Assembly: GCF_003688405.1 (NCBI RefSeq)
Contig: NZ_REFC01000011.1
Span: forward strand, 975,745-1,039,744
DNA from: Ulvibacter antarcticus
Lineage (GTDB): Bacteria; Bacteroidota; Bacteroidia; Flavobacteriales; Flavobacteriaceae
Length of the DNA: 64,000 nt
Direction: 5' to 3'
Position 1 is the first letter of the stretch; each line of letters begins with the position of its first letter. The notes beneath the pieces were generated by a model. That model saw nothing but the letters and a program-made list of their open reading frames with translations, was not told where the DNA came from and searched no databases. Positions 44,408 through 51,408 of this stretch are shown one piece after another. Made by a program: the position numbers and the translations under genes.

Positions 44408-44827
44408 TTAGTTTTCAAGTTCTTTCAATATTGTCTCCTTAGTTTTACTTTCTTTGGCACTCTGGATTAAATAATCAGCCAAAGTGGAGATATTCTCTTC
44501 GAGAAATTCAAATTTTCTGCAATATTTTTTTAACGCGTTATATTCGTCTTCCGTTACTATATTGTCAGCCCATATCATTTTAGCGAAATCAAAGAGATAT
44601 TCGATTCGTTTTTCAACTGTATTAGGAATTGATACTACACCAGTATGAGAGATTAAAATATTGTCAAGTTCCTTTTTTGAAATTTCCCTTTCCTTAGCGA
44701 AATTGTAAAGTAATTGCATTTCTATAGGGCTGAAATCCTCATCAGATAGTGCAATTTGATATAATCGTAAGAAATGGCCTTTCAGCTCAGCTGAAATATT
44801 AGGATTTTCCATAGGTTTTAAAGTCAT
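44408..44827 (-). CDS. TerB-like helical protein
   Basis: A 139-residue all-helical protein resembling the TerB family: L-R-L-Y-Q-I-A-L-S-D-E-D-F-S-P-I-E (acidic first helix pair) and F-A-K-M-I-W-A-D-N-I-V-T-E-D-E-Y. TerB-like domains occur in tellurite-resistance clusters and in membrane-linked stress and defence modules. An alternative start is M6 (44812). It starts right after the upstream gene's stop and lies between two membrane proteins, suggesting a cytoplasmic partner of a membrane complex. Confidence 0.7.
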   Translation of the reverse strand: MTLKPMENPNISAELKGHFLRLYQIALSDEDFSPIEMQLLYNFAKEREISKKELDNILISHTGVVSIPNTVEKRIEYLFDFAKMIWADNIVTEDEYNALKKYCRKFEFLEENISTLADYLIQSAKESKTKETILKELEN

Positions 44828-45202
44828 TTATATTATTTTATCTCGTTGATATTTTTTTGCTTCATCAGTATTATCAGTAGTTACTGGTGAATCATCTTCA
44901 CTTTTTTTAATAGCTTCAATTACAAATAGTGCAGCGCAAACAAGATCAATAGGCATCCATATACCCTTTTGAAGTAGATATACTGGATAAACAGGGTTAA
45001 AAAGAATGGCAATTAACAAGAAGATGAATAACCAATGTAATTTTTTAAGATTTTCAACAACGACCAATAACGCTCCAATAAAAACGACTATCCGTAATAA
45101 GGTGTAATATTCTATTGGTAAGTTCAATAGGGCAAATAGTAACATGCCTGCGCATATTAATGAAATTAACCTATTTTTACTTTTAAGAAGTGTGACATTC
45201 AT
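44828..45202 (-). CDS. Small membrane protein, DUF6804-like
   Basis: A 124-residue protein from the ATG at 45202, with four hydrophobic segments (about 11-27, 33-49, 54-70 and 80-95) and motifs such as L-N-L-P-I-E-Y-Y-T-L-L-R and L-F-N-P-V-Y-P-V, which resemble the DUF6804 group. The frame is open to 45253, but that start would overlap the previous gene by 71 bp; the chosen start overlaps by 20 bp. Function unknown; part of the vWA/TerB operon. Confidence 0.75.
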   Translation of the reverse strand: MNVTLLKSKNRLISLICAGMLLFALLNLPIEYYTLLRIVVFIGALLVVVENLKKLHWLFIFLLIAILFNPVYPVYLLQKGIWMPIDLVCAALFVIEAIKKSEDDSPVTTDNTDEAKKYQRDKII

Positions 45203-45389
45203 TCGAACAGGTGTAACATCCATTAGACTGTGTATAGGTTTTCTTGGCTTCATTTACAGCATCTTTACAATTACTATATTCGCCTAGATACTTTCTATTG
45301 TCAGAATTAGGAAGATACCTGCAGTCACTTTTGTGTACTTCATGATCTCCATTAGATTGTGCTTTTTTGTTTACGTAATACGTTGCCAT
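45183..45389 (-). CDS. Small Cys-rich protein with H-x(4)-C-R motif
   Basis: A 68-residue protein without a signal peptide. Motifs: H-E-V-H-K-S-D-C-R-Y-L-P, a spacer, Y-S-N-C-K-D-A-V-N-E-A, and N-G-C-Y-T-C-S-N-E-C at the end. Two Cys pairs plus His suggest metal binding (Ada-like or zinc-ribbon-like). It is the first gene of the minus-strand operon that ends with the vWA lipoprotein, and a related motif recurs in 41383. The family is seen in many Bacteroidetes; its function is unknown. Confidence 0.78.
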   Translation of the reverse strand: MATYYVNKKAQSNGDHEVHKSDCRYLPNSDNRKYLGEYSNCKDAVNEAKKTYTQSNGCYTCSNECHTS

Positions 45390-45492
45390 ATTTTTTTAGA
45401 TTTAATTATTTAAAGTTATAGTCAGTAAAGCGTTTAACTTCACGAGATTACTTACGATGATTCTAATTGTTTATATAATCAATCATTATGGA

Positions 45493-45672
45493 TTATGACA
45501 AACTGCTTAGAAAGCCTATGATTAGGCTGAAAAGAACTATAATACCAATAAATGTTAGCCAATTGCTTATAGCCGATAATCTTTTGTTGGCATACACTTG
45601 AGCAATCAATTGATATTCTCTTAATTCTCTGTCTGTATATTCTTTGACTTTATTGAAATTGATTGTCTTCAT
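45493..45672 (-). CDS. Small single-pass membrane protein (59 aa)
   Basis: Found by direct reading: ATG at 45672, stop at 45493. The N-terminal half is charged and helical (K-E-Y-T-D-R-E-L-R-E-Y-Q-L-I-A-Q-V), the C-terminal half hydrophobic (W-L-T-F-I-G-I-I-V-L-F-S-L-I-I-G-F-L), giving a tail-anchored plan. It lies 15 bp downstream of the HsdR-like gene, so it is probably co-transcribed with it. No family recognised. Confidence 0.6.
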   Translation of the reverse strand: MKTINFNKVKEYTDRELREYQLIAQVYANKRLSAISNWLTFIGIIVLFSLIIGFLSSLS

Positions 45673-45687
45673 ATTGTTAATCTAAAA

Positions 45688-46752
45688 TTAGCTTACTGAT
45701 TCTTTTTCATAAAAATCAACAGTTTTTAAAAGTTGATCTTCAAATAGATAAATGTCATCAATGCTTTCTATTAGTTCTCTTGATTCATTTTTATCCTTAT
45801 CGAAGATTCCCAAGTATTTATTTCCTCCGTTTAAATGTAAACGACAGAGGGGTTTGCGGTTGTTGTCATCTAACAAGATTCCAAAATAAGATTGCGTGTC
45901 TCTGTGCACAATTCTGTTAGTTGGAAGTTTCCGTCTTAATATGGCAACGACAATCCTGTACCCTTCTAATTCTTCTTCGGTGGTAATAATTTTAAGGTCT
46001 TCTATAGGAACTTCAACTTTATCTTCCTGTTGTTTTTCAGCTTCTTTATTGATTGCCGCATTTAAACGGTCATTAACTTTTTCACTTATAGTTTGATTAA
46101 ATGCCTTATGTACTACTTCAGTAAACTCTTCCATGACTTTTTCTGTAAGACGGCCTGAATATGCTCGGCTAGCAAAAATTCTTACAAACTCATGTGTAGG
46201 ACTATTAACTTCATCATTAATTAGCTTTTTGATCTCACGCGTGTATTTCAATGAACTCGCATTTTCTACAATTGAGTTAACATCAAAATTTGATTTGTGA
46301 AACTTAGTGATTTCAATAATGTTATTATCCTTTAAATTAGTGATGTTAAACTCCAAGAACGGTTTTTGATCCATTTTGTTTGGCTCTTCTAAGTCAGTAT
46401 AAAACTGATATTCTATACCATTTGTTAGTAGAGAAAAACGAGTTTTGGTCACATGGAAATAACGAAATAGTTGTGAGTTATGAATAGTTAGATCCTCTTT
46501 CCAATTTTTACATTCAACAATTAATATTGGAGTCTCATTCTGGAAAATGGCATAATCTACTTTTTCACCTTTTTTAAGTCCAAGGTCCGCCGTAAACTCT
46601 GGGACAACTTCAGTTGGATTAAAAGTATCATAACCTAGAATATTTATAAAAGGGAGGACAAATGCATGTTTGGTGGATTCTTCCGTATGTATTTTATCTT
46701 TCAGGAGATCAATTTTTTCTGCTAAAGCTTTAAGTTGAATTTGGAGTTCCAT
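45688..46752 (-). CDS. Type I restriction HsdR_N-like nuclease-domain protein
   Basis: A 354-residue protein with an N-terminal HsdR_N-type (PD-(D/E)xK) domain: N-I-L-G-Y-D-T-F-N-P-T-E-V near 38-50, K-V-D-Y-A-I-F (Asp) and P-I-L-I-V-E-C-K-N-W (E-x-K). A central helical region (about 180-255) leads to a C-terminal beta-rich domain (about 265-345). No helicase, methylase or specificity gene is adjacent, so it is a stand-alone nuclease-like protein of the kind often found in phage-defence neighbourhoods. Target unknown. Confidence 0.87.
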   Translation of the reverse strand: MELQIQLKALAEKIDLLKDKIHTEESTKHAFVLPFINILGYDTFNPTEVVPEFTADLGLKKGEKVDYAIFQNETPILIVECKNWKEDLTIHNSQLFRYFHVTKTRFSLLTNGIEYQFYTDLEEPNKMDQKPFLEFNITNLKDNNIIEITKFHKSNFDVNSIVENASSLKYTREIKKLINDEVNSPTHEFVRIFASRAYSGRLTEKVMEEFTEVVHKAFNQTISEKVNDRLNAAINKEAEKQQEDKVEVPIEDLKIITTEEELEGYRIVVAILRRKLPTNRIVHRDTQSYFGILLDDNNRKPLCRLHLNGGNKYLGIFDKDKNESRELIESIDDIYLFEDQLLKTVDFYEKESVS

Positions 46753-46803
46753 AATTTTTTATAATTAATAAATAATCGTCTTTAATTTTATAATGTTGAA
46801 AAA

Positions 46804-47505
46804 CTAGTCTCTCATTTCTGCTACCAACTTTTGTGTAGCATCTTTTATAAAGATTTCCAGTTCATCTTTTTCTACACCTTCATATCCCTTTTTTTCTTCC
46901 TTTTCTTTCGCTTTTCTTTCTTTGGTTAATTCCTTCAAAGATTTTGAGATAACGCAGCCATCAACACAAGGGGTATAATTGAATTTATAGATTCCAGCAA
47001 ATTCATTTGAGTTAATGAGGATTACCTTAAATTCAACGGAAGCGCCATAACGTTCATGGATAAAAGAACTTTCTATACGCTCGTCCCCGTTTTTATTAAA
47101 GTACTTGTTGGTCTTGTATATAACTTGGGGATTCAATTTGGTAAGTTCAATGATGAGATCGGTGTCCGACTTATCTTTTAGCTTTTCATAATCCACTGTA
47201 TTTTCTTCATTACCTATAATCTGATTAAACAACTGTCGGTCTCTAACCACAAACCCACTAGCCAGCAATTGATTTTCAATAATATTATATAGGTAGTCTA
47301 TGTTTTCATCTTCTGTTACTGTGTACGAAGAGGTATTCACCCGGAGCACGACCTTAGGATTTTTATTCGAATTAAGGAAATCTCGCAGCGATTCTGTATT
47401 CACTATATCATCTTGTTTATTTGAAAAACGAAGGGTTTTGGAAGTGGAACAGCCGCCTAATATTGCCATTAGAATTACTAAAAGTATTGATGTAACAATT
47501 TTCAT
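46804..47505 (-). CDS. Lipoprotein of unknown function
   Basis: A 233-residue lipoprotein (M-K-I-V-T-S-I-L-L, lipobox L-G-G-C-S-T-S). The body starts with a strand/helix pattern (V-V-L-R-V-N-T-S-S-Y and L-L-A-S-G-F-V-V-R-D-R) similar to the CsgG/LptE-like lipoprotein class. The C terminus is Lys/Glu-rich helical (E-R-K-A-K-E-K-E-E-K-K). No known family assigned. It has a gap of 51 bp to the nuclease gene; the terminator of the neighbouring two-component genes lies just upstream. Confidence 0.78.
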   Translation of the reverse strand: MKIVTSILLVILMAILGGCSTSKTLRFSNKQDDIVNTESLRDFLNSNKNPKVVLRVNTSSYTVTEDENIDYLYNIIENQLLASGFVVRDRQLFNQIIGNEENTVDYEKLKDKSDTDLIIELTKLNPQVIYKTNKYFNKNGDERIESSFIHERYGASVEFKVILINSNEFAGIYKFNYTPCVDGCVISKSLKELTKERKAKEKEEKKGYEGVEKDELEIFIKDATQKLVAEMRD

Positions 47506-47550
47506 GATTTAATAAGTTGGTTATTGAACTTCAAACCTACCTCGATAAAA

Positions 47551-47580
47551 TCAAAAACCCTTACGGAATTCCGTAAGGGC
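47551..47580 (-). terminator. Terminator of the two-component operon (perfect palindrome)
   Basis: A perfect 22-bp palindrome at 47558-47579 with half-site CCCTTACGGAA. On the minus strand it is followed by TTTTTG, so it reads as an intrinsic terminator for the RR/HK unit. Confidence 0.8.
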
Positions 47581-47690
47581 ATGCTGACTGATTTTTTAAA
47601 ACTCCCCAGTTTTCGGAAAACAGCCAAACCACTACAAAGTTATGGGCTTTAAAGAGGGGTGTTTTACGGTTTTCCTTATTTTGGGAATGT

Positions 47691-48356
47691 TTATATAAGT
47701 CCGATGTCTTTTACAATAGCCACTAGATGAATAGCATTGTTGGCTTTGAAATGAATACGGAGCTTATTAAGTCTTTTTTCAATGGAACTCAAACTACTAG
47801 GAGAGATATGCTTGTCCTTCAACTGTTGGCTAATTTCATCCTGTGAATAGCCGTTCGAAAGTCGTTTTAGTAAATTGATATCATATTCGTCTATTTCTAA
47901 TTGCAAATTGGCATGAGTAGCATTAGAAACTTGGGGTGAGGTATATTGCTGATTGTTATAAACGGCAGTGATGGCTTGTGTTAATTCGGTAAGGCCTTTT
48001 CTCCCTTTACAGACATAAGCATCCAAATGGTGTTCTTGGAGTAAGGATCGTGCTTTTTGAAGTCGGTCTTCCACCGAATAGACGATAATCTTAAAGCAAG
48101 GATTTTCCTTTTTTAACTGTGCGATAAGGCTTTCTCCTGAAGGAAATTTTTGTTCTCGATGATCGGTTTTAAATGAAAGGTCTGTAATTAATAAATCGAA
48201 TGGGACTTGTTCTCTATCTGCTTTTTTAAGCTGAAGGTAAGCATCGTCGCAGTACTGTGTCTGTACGATGTCTTTCACCCCAAGCGTTTCAAGACAATTA
48301 AGTACGCCCTGATTGATACTCCCTAGATCATCTGAAATTAATACTTTCTGAAACAT
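47691..48356 (-). CDS. LuxR/NarL-type response regulator
   Basis: A 221-residue response regulator. The receiver domain (about 1-125) begins V-L-I-S-D-D-L-G with acidic D9/D10, the phosphoacceptor is the Asp in L-L-I-T-D-L-S-F (D59), and the conserved Lys is K118 (V-C-K-G-R). The C-terminal helix-turn-helix of LuxR type runs from about 160 (L-K-R-L-S-N-G-Y-S-Q-D-E-I-S) to the end. It starts 3 bp after the histidine kinase stop, so both form one operon. Confidence 0.92.
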   Translation of the reverse strand: MFQKVLISDDLGSINQGVLNCLETLGVKDIVQTQYCDDAYLQLKKADREQVPFDLLITDLSFKTDHREQKFPSGESLIAQLKKENPCFKIIVYSVEDRLQKARSLLQEHHLDAYVCKGRKGLTELTQAITAVYNNQQYTSPQVSNATHANLQLEIDEYDINLLKRLSNGYSQDEISQQLKDKHISPSSLSSIEKRLNKLRIHFKANNAIHLVAIVKDIGLI

Positions 48357-48359
48357 TTG

Positions 48360-50015
48360 CTATAGCGTCATTTTTACTTTAAAACCATTTCCTTTTTCAG
48401 ATTCAAAAATAAGGGTTCCTTTTACAGTATGAATACGGTTTTCCGCATTCTGAAGCCCGTTGTTCTTTTTGAGGTCACAGCCCTTGCCATTATCACTATA
48501 TGTAATTGAGATCTTATTATTTTCTTGCTGAAAACTGACCAATACCAAAGTGGCATCACTATGTTTTCGCATGTTCGTCATAAGTTCCTGCAATACTCTG
48601 TAGATTGTTGTTTTTTTGGCTTCTGAAACTTGCTTCCACGAGATTTTACTGCTATTTCTTGTGACAATGGATACGTTAGAATTCTGGTAAGTCAGCAATA
48701 AGTCGTTTAAAGTAGTTTCAAAATTATGGATTACATCCACGGCACTATTCTCTTTCGAGATGTCCCTTGTTTTAACATAAATGGATTCCAGATCATCAAG
48801 TAATGTTTCTGAATTGGTTGATGCGCCCTGAATCTTCGTCATCACCTGATAAACATCATTTGCTACTTCATCATGGACTTTTTTTGATATCCGGGTTTCT
48901 GTTTCATAAATTTCTTTAAGTTTCTGTTTTTTAAATCTTGATCGAAGTAAGAAATATAGGAATCCTGAAGCAACTAAAATGAACCCTCCAATAGACTGAT
49001 AAAACAATGTAATTCTCTTCTGTTTTTCTCGTTGTAGTTCGCTTTCTAAAGTTTTTCGTTGTTCCTTTTCTACATTATATTTTGCGATCGCAAATTTATT
49101 GTCTCTTAATAGCTTCGCAGTATTTATGCTATCGTTCAATTTTCCATACTGTACAACTAATTTATCATTACTAAGTTCTAATAAATTAGTTAACGCCTGT
49201 AATTTATACTTCGGACTGTAGTTGTTTGCATATTCGTAACCAAGAACTGCATAATGTTTTGCCTTAACAATCTCATTTTTGTCTTTGTAATAATCCGTTA
49301 AGTGATTGTAGCTGGAAAAGGTGCCTGATACATCTTCTACTGCAATCCTTATTTCAAGGGCTTCAAGCATGTTTTTGATACCTTCTGGATTGTTTAATTT
49401 ACCTTGAACTGACCCTAAATTATTCAGTGCCCTTGCGGTCCTTCTTAAATCATTTCGTAATAATCGTTCCTTATAAACTTTTTGATATTCTTCCTCAGCT
49501 TGGTTAAATTTACCTTGATCTCTATAAACATTTGCCATATTGTTTATAATTGAAATTCTATCCATTGAAGGATGAGAAATGGACAAGGTTTTTTCATAAA
49601 CTTCAAGGGCTTTATCGTAATCGTGGAGCGCACGATAAACTATACCCAACTCGGTATTTAGTCTTATCTTATCTTCAATAAAAGAGCTTGGGCTGCTATT
49701 ATAATCAATTAAATTAAGAGCTTCAGCAATTGTTTCCTCTGCTTCATGAAAAGCTCCTAATTCCGATTCTGCAATGGCTATCATTTGTAAATAGTATAAG
49801 GTAGAGATGGTATCTTTTAACCGGAAGCTTTGCTCTTTATGATTTCGAAAGAATGTATAACCTTTAATAAGATCATCATTATTTTTAGGTTCTAAAACTA
49901 ATTGCCTGTTGTAAATGATACTATCGGGCGAAGATTGCTGGCCAATAACGGGAGAATTAATAAGCCCTATTATGAGAAAATAAAAAAAGAGGGACAAAAT
50001 TCTATACGATTTCAT
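48360..50015 (-). CDS. TPR-containing sensor histidine kinase (HisKA_3)
   Basis: A 551-residue kinase with a signal peptide (to about 25), about five TPR units (50-300; for instance A-L-E-V-Y-E-K-T-L-S, N-Q-A-E-E-E-Y-Q-K-V-Y), a coiled coil, one TM helix (about 335-352), then a HisKA_3 dimer domain with K-V-H-D-E-V-A-N-D-V-Y and an HATPase domain (L-Q-E-L-M-T-N-M-R-K-H, D-N-G-K-G-C-D, G-L-Q-N-A-E-N-R). TPR-sensor kinases with NarL-type partners are widespread in Bacteroidetes. The ligand is unknown. Confidence 0.93.
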   Translation of the reverse strand: MKSYRILSLFFYFLIIGLINSPVIGQQSSPDSIIYNRQLVLEPKNNDDLIKGYTFFRNHKEQSFRLKDTISTLYYLQMIAIAESELGAFHEAEETIAEALNLIDYNSSPSSFIEDKIRLNTELGIVYRALHDYDKALEVYEKTLSISHPSMDRISIINNMANVYRDQGKFNQAEEEYQKVYKERLLRNDLRRTARALNNLGSVQGKLNNPEGIKNMLEALEIRIAVEDVSGTFSSYNHLTDYYKDKNEIVKAKHYAVLGYEYANNYSPKYKLQALTNLLELSNDKLVVQYGKLNDSINTAKLLRDNKFAIAKYNVEKEQRKTLESELQREKQKRITLFYQSIGGFILVASGFLYFLLRSRFKKQKLKEIYETETRISKKVHDEVANDVYQVMTKIQGASTNSETLLDDLESIYVKTRDISKENSAVDVIHNFETTLNDLLLTYQNSNVSIVTRNSSKISWKQVSEAKKTTIYRVLQELMTNMRKHSDATLVLVSFQQENNKISITYSDNGKGCDLKKNNGLQNAENRIHTVKGTLIFESEKGNGFKVKMTL

Positions 50016-50063
50016 CCCTCAAAGTTAAAAACTAATTTGATAGGTTATCTAATCAATTTTTAA

Positions 50064-50228
50064 TTATCCTCCATTTCCTGGTGGTGGCGGTGGTGGTGGC
50101 GTATGATCATCGTCACCACAACAATCTTGATATGAGGTGTTTGTTCCTTCCGAAATACTTTGGGGTGTACAGGAAAAAAGTCCCAAATTGAGGGAAACCG
50201 TAAGTAATATTAGTGCTAATTTCTTCAT
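50064..50228 (-). CDS. Small lipoprotein with polyproline tract (54 aa)
   Basis: Found by direct reading: ATG at 50228, stop at 50064. The product starts M-K-K-L-A-L-I-L-L, has a lipobox L-F-S-C-T-P-Q (C20), a Cys pair D-C-C-G-D-D-D, and seven consecutive prolines before G-N-G-G. It lies 48 bp upstream of the sensor kinase start on the same strand, so it probably belongs to that operon and could be its sensed or sensing lipoprotein (inference). Confidence 0.72.
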   Translation of the reverse strand: MKKLALILLTVSLNLGLFSCTPQSISEGTNTSYQDCCGDDDHTPPPPPPPGNGG

Positions 50229-50585
50229 TTTGTATGTGTTTTAGATAGGACATACCAATGGCTGTCCGAATGATTACTCAGTTATAATTGCGATGTAAAT
50301 CGCTTAGTAAAAAGAGGAGAAGACGTCTTTCCCCAGTTGAGAAGTTTGGAGTGCAGAAGCAAAGTTTTATACTTACTTCTCATTGGGTATATCCCTTCGC
50401 TTCGCAGCTCCATTTTAGATTAGATACCTATCGCATTGCCTACAAAGACTATGTTGTGTATCTTTTCTGAAGCAAATAAATGAAGATGTAAACGGAAAGA
50501 ATGGAAAGCGATTGGAAAGGTTTTGGAAAGTTTATTGAAAAGGATTTTCTAATGATTTTCGAAAAGAAGTTGTAATTTTCAACAA
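50229..50585. other. Divergent spacer between two-component unit and 50586
   Basis: No gene supported. The one open frame of 60 codons (50288-50470) has no signal, RBS or family resemblance. The 3' part contains purine-rich repeats AAAGG/GGAAAG near 50495-50545. Confidence 0.4.
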
Positions 50586-51245
50586 ATGAAACGGGAGAGT
50601 AACATGCAGTATAAATTATTATCAATGGTATTCGAAAAAGCCTTGGAGGAGGGAGCGCCGAATACTAAAAATGGATTAGCGACCCATATACATAATACTA
50701 TGGATGAAATGGGATTGAACCCCCCAACATCTAGAAGCATTGGCACCTACCATCAGAAATTAGGAACAAAAGAAGATTATAGTATTTCAAGAGAGATACT
50801 CAATGAGTTTTGCAAATATCTTGAATATGAAAATTATGGAGATTTCATAAATGCGAATAGCAATAAATCAACAAATGAATATCGATTTCGTTATGTGATA
50901 ATTGTTTTGCTCGCTATTATTGGATTTTTTATTTACAACACCACGATAAAAAAATGCATGCGTTGGGATGGAATGCAATATATTAAAGTGCATTGTGAAG
51001 AAGAAAATGCTAAACCTACCGATCCAGGGTTACTTGCCAATTTTAGAAAATTGGAAGCGGATTGTAGGAAAGATTTCTTTTTTAATAAAGAAGGTGATCC
51101 GAAAGTATGGTATTACAAAGTGGGGGATAATGATCTTGAATTATACTCTTCCCCAGGTGTGCATCCTGTAAAGGGAAATGATCTAAGAAAGATTAATGAA
51201 GATATGATTAGAAAACATATTTGTCCTACTTATGACAATGATTAG
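50586..51245 (+). CDS. Single-TM protein with N-terminal DNA-binding-like domain
   Basis: A 219-residue protein on the plus strand. The first 95 residues are helical and charged with E-I-L-N-E-F-C-K-Y-L-E-Y-E-N-Y-G-D-F, a pattern seen in flavobacterial transmembrane HTH-like proteins. One TM helix spans about 102-120 (V-I-I-V-L-L-A-I-I-G-F-F-I). The C terminus has C-M-R-W-D-G-M-Q-Y and paired Cys and is probably periplasmic. It may be a one-component sensor; the assignment is by layout only. The start could also be M7. Confidence 0.7.
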   Translation: MKRESNMQYKLLSMVFEKALEEGAPNTKNGLATHIHNTMDEMGLNPPTSRSIGTYHQKLGTKEDYSISREILNEFCKYLEYENYGDFINANSNKSTNEYRFRYVIIVLLAIIGFFIYNTTIKKCMRWDGMQYIKVHCEEENAKPTDPGLLANFRKLEADCRKDFFFNKEGDPKVWYYKVGDNDLELYSSPGVHPVKGNDLRKINEDMIRKHICPTYDND

Positions 51246-51408
51246 TTAGTTAATCAAATAACTCATTTTTTGCTAAAAAGAAGGAATTTCAACTCAATTT
51301 CTTAATAAGTCAAGATTGCATGTTAATTGTTGGAAACAGCGATGGATTTTCCTCAATAATTTCAAAACCTGTTAAATTCAGATAAATGTTCCCTTATCAT
51401 TTTTCGCT
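51246..51408. other. Convergent spacer
   Basis: 163 bp of AT-rich sequence between convergent genes. No strong terminator hairpin with a T tract was found, only weak A/T-rich inverted repeats. Confidence 0.35.

Noticed and set aside
45688..46752. A full type I restriction-modification system
   Set aside because: Only an HsdR_N-like nuclease domain is present; there is no helicase part, methylase (HsdM) or specificity subunit (HsdS) nearby.
50288..50470. 60-codon plus-strand open frame
   Set aside because: Low-complexity start with basic residues, no ribosome binding site and no family resemblance; likely chance.
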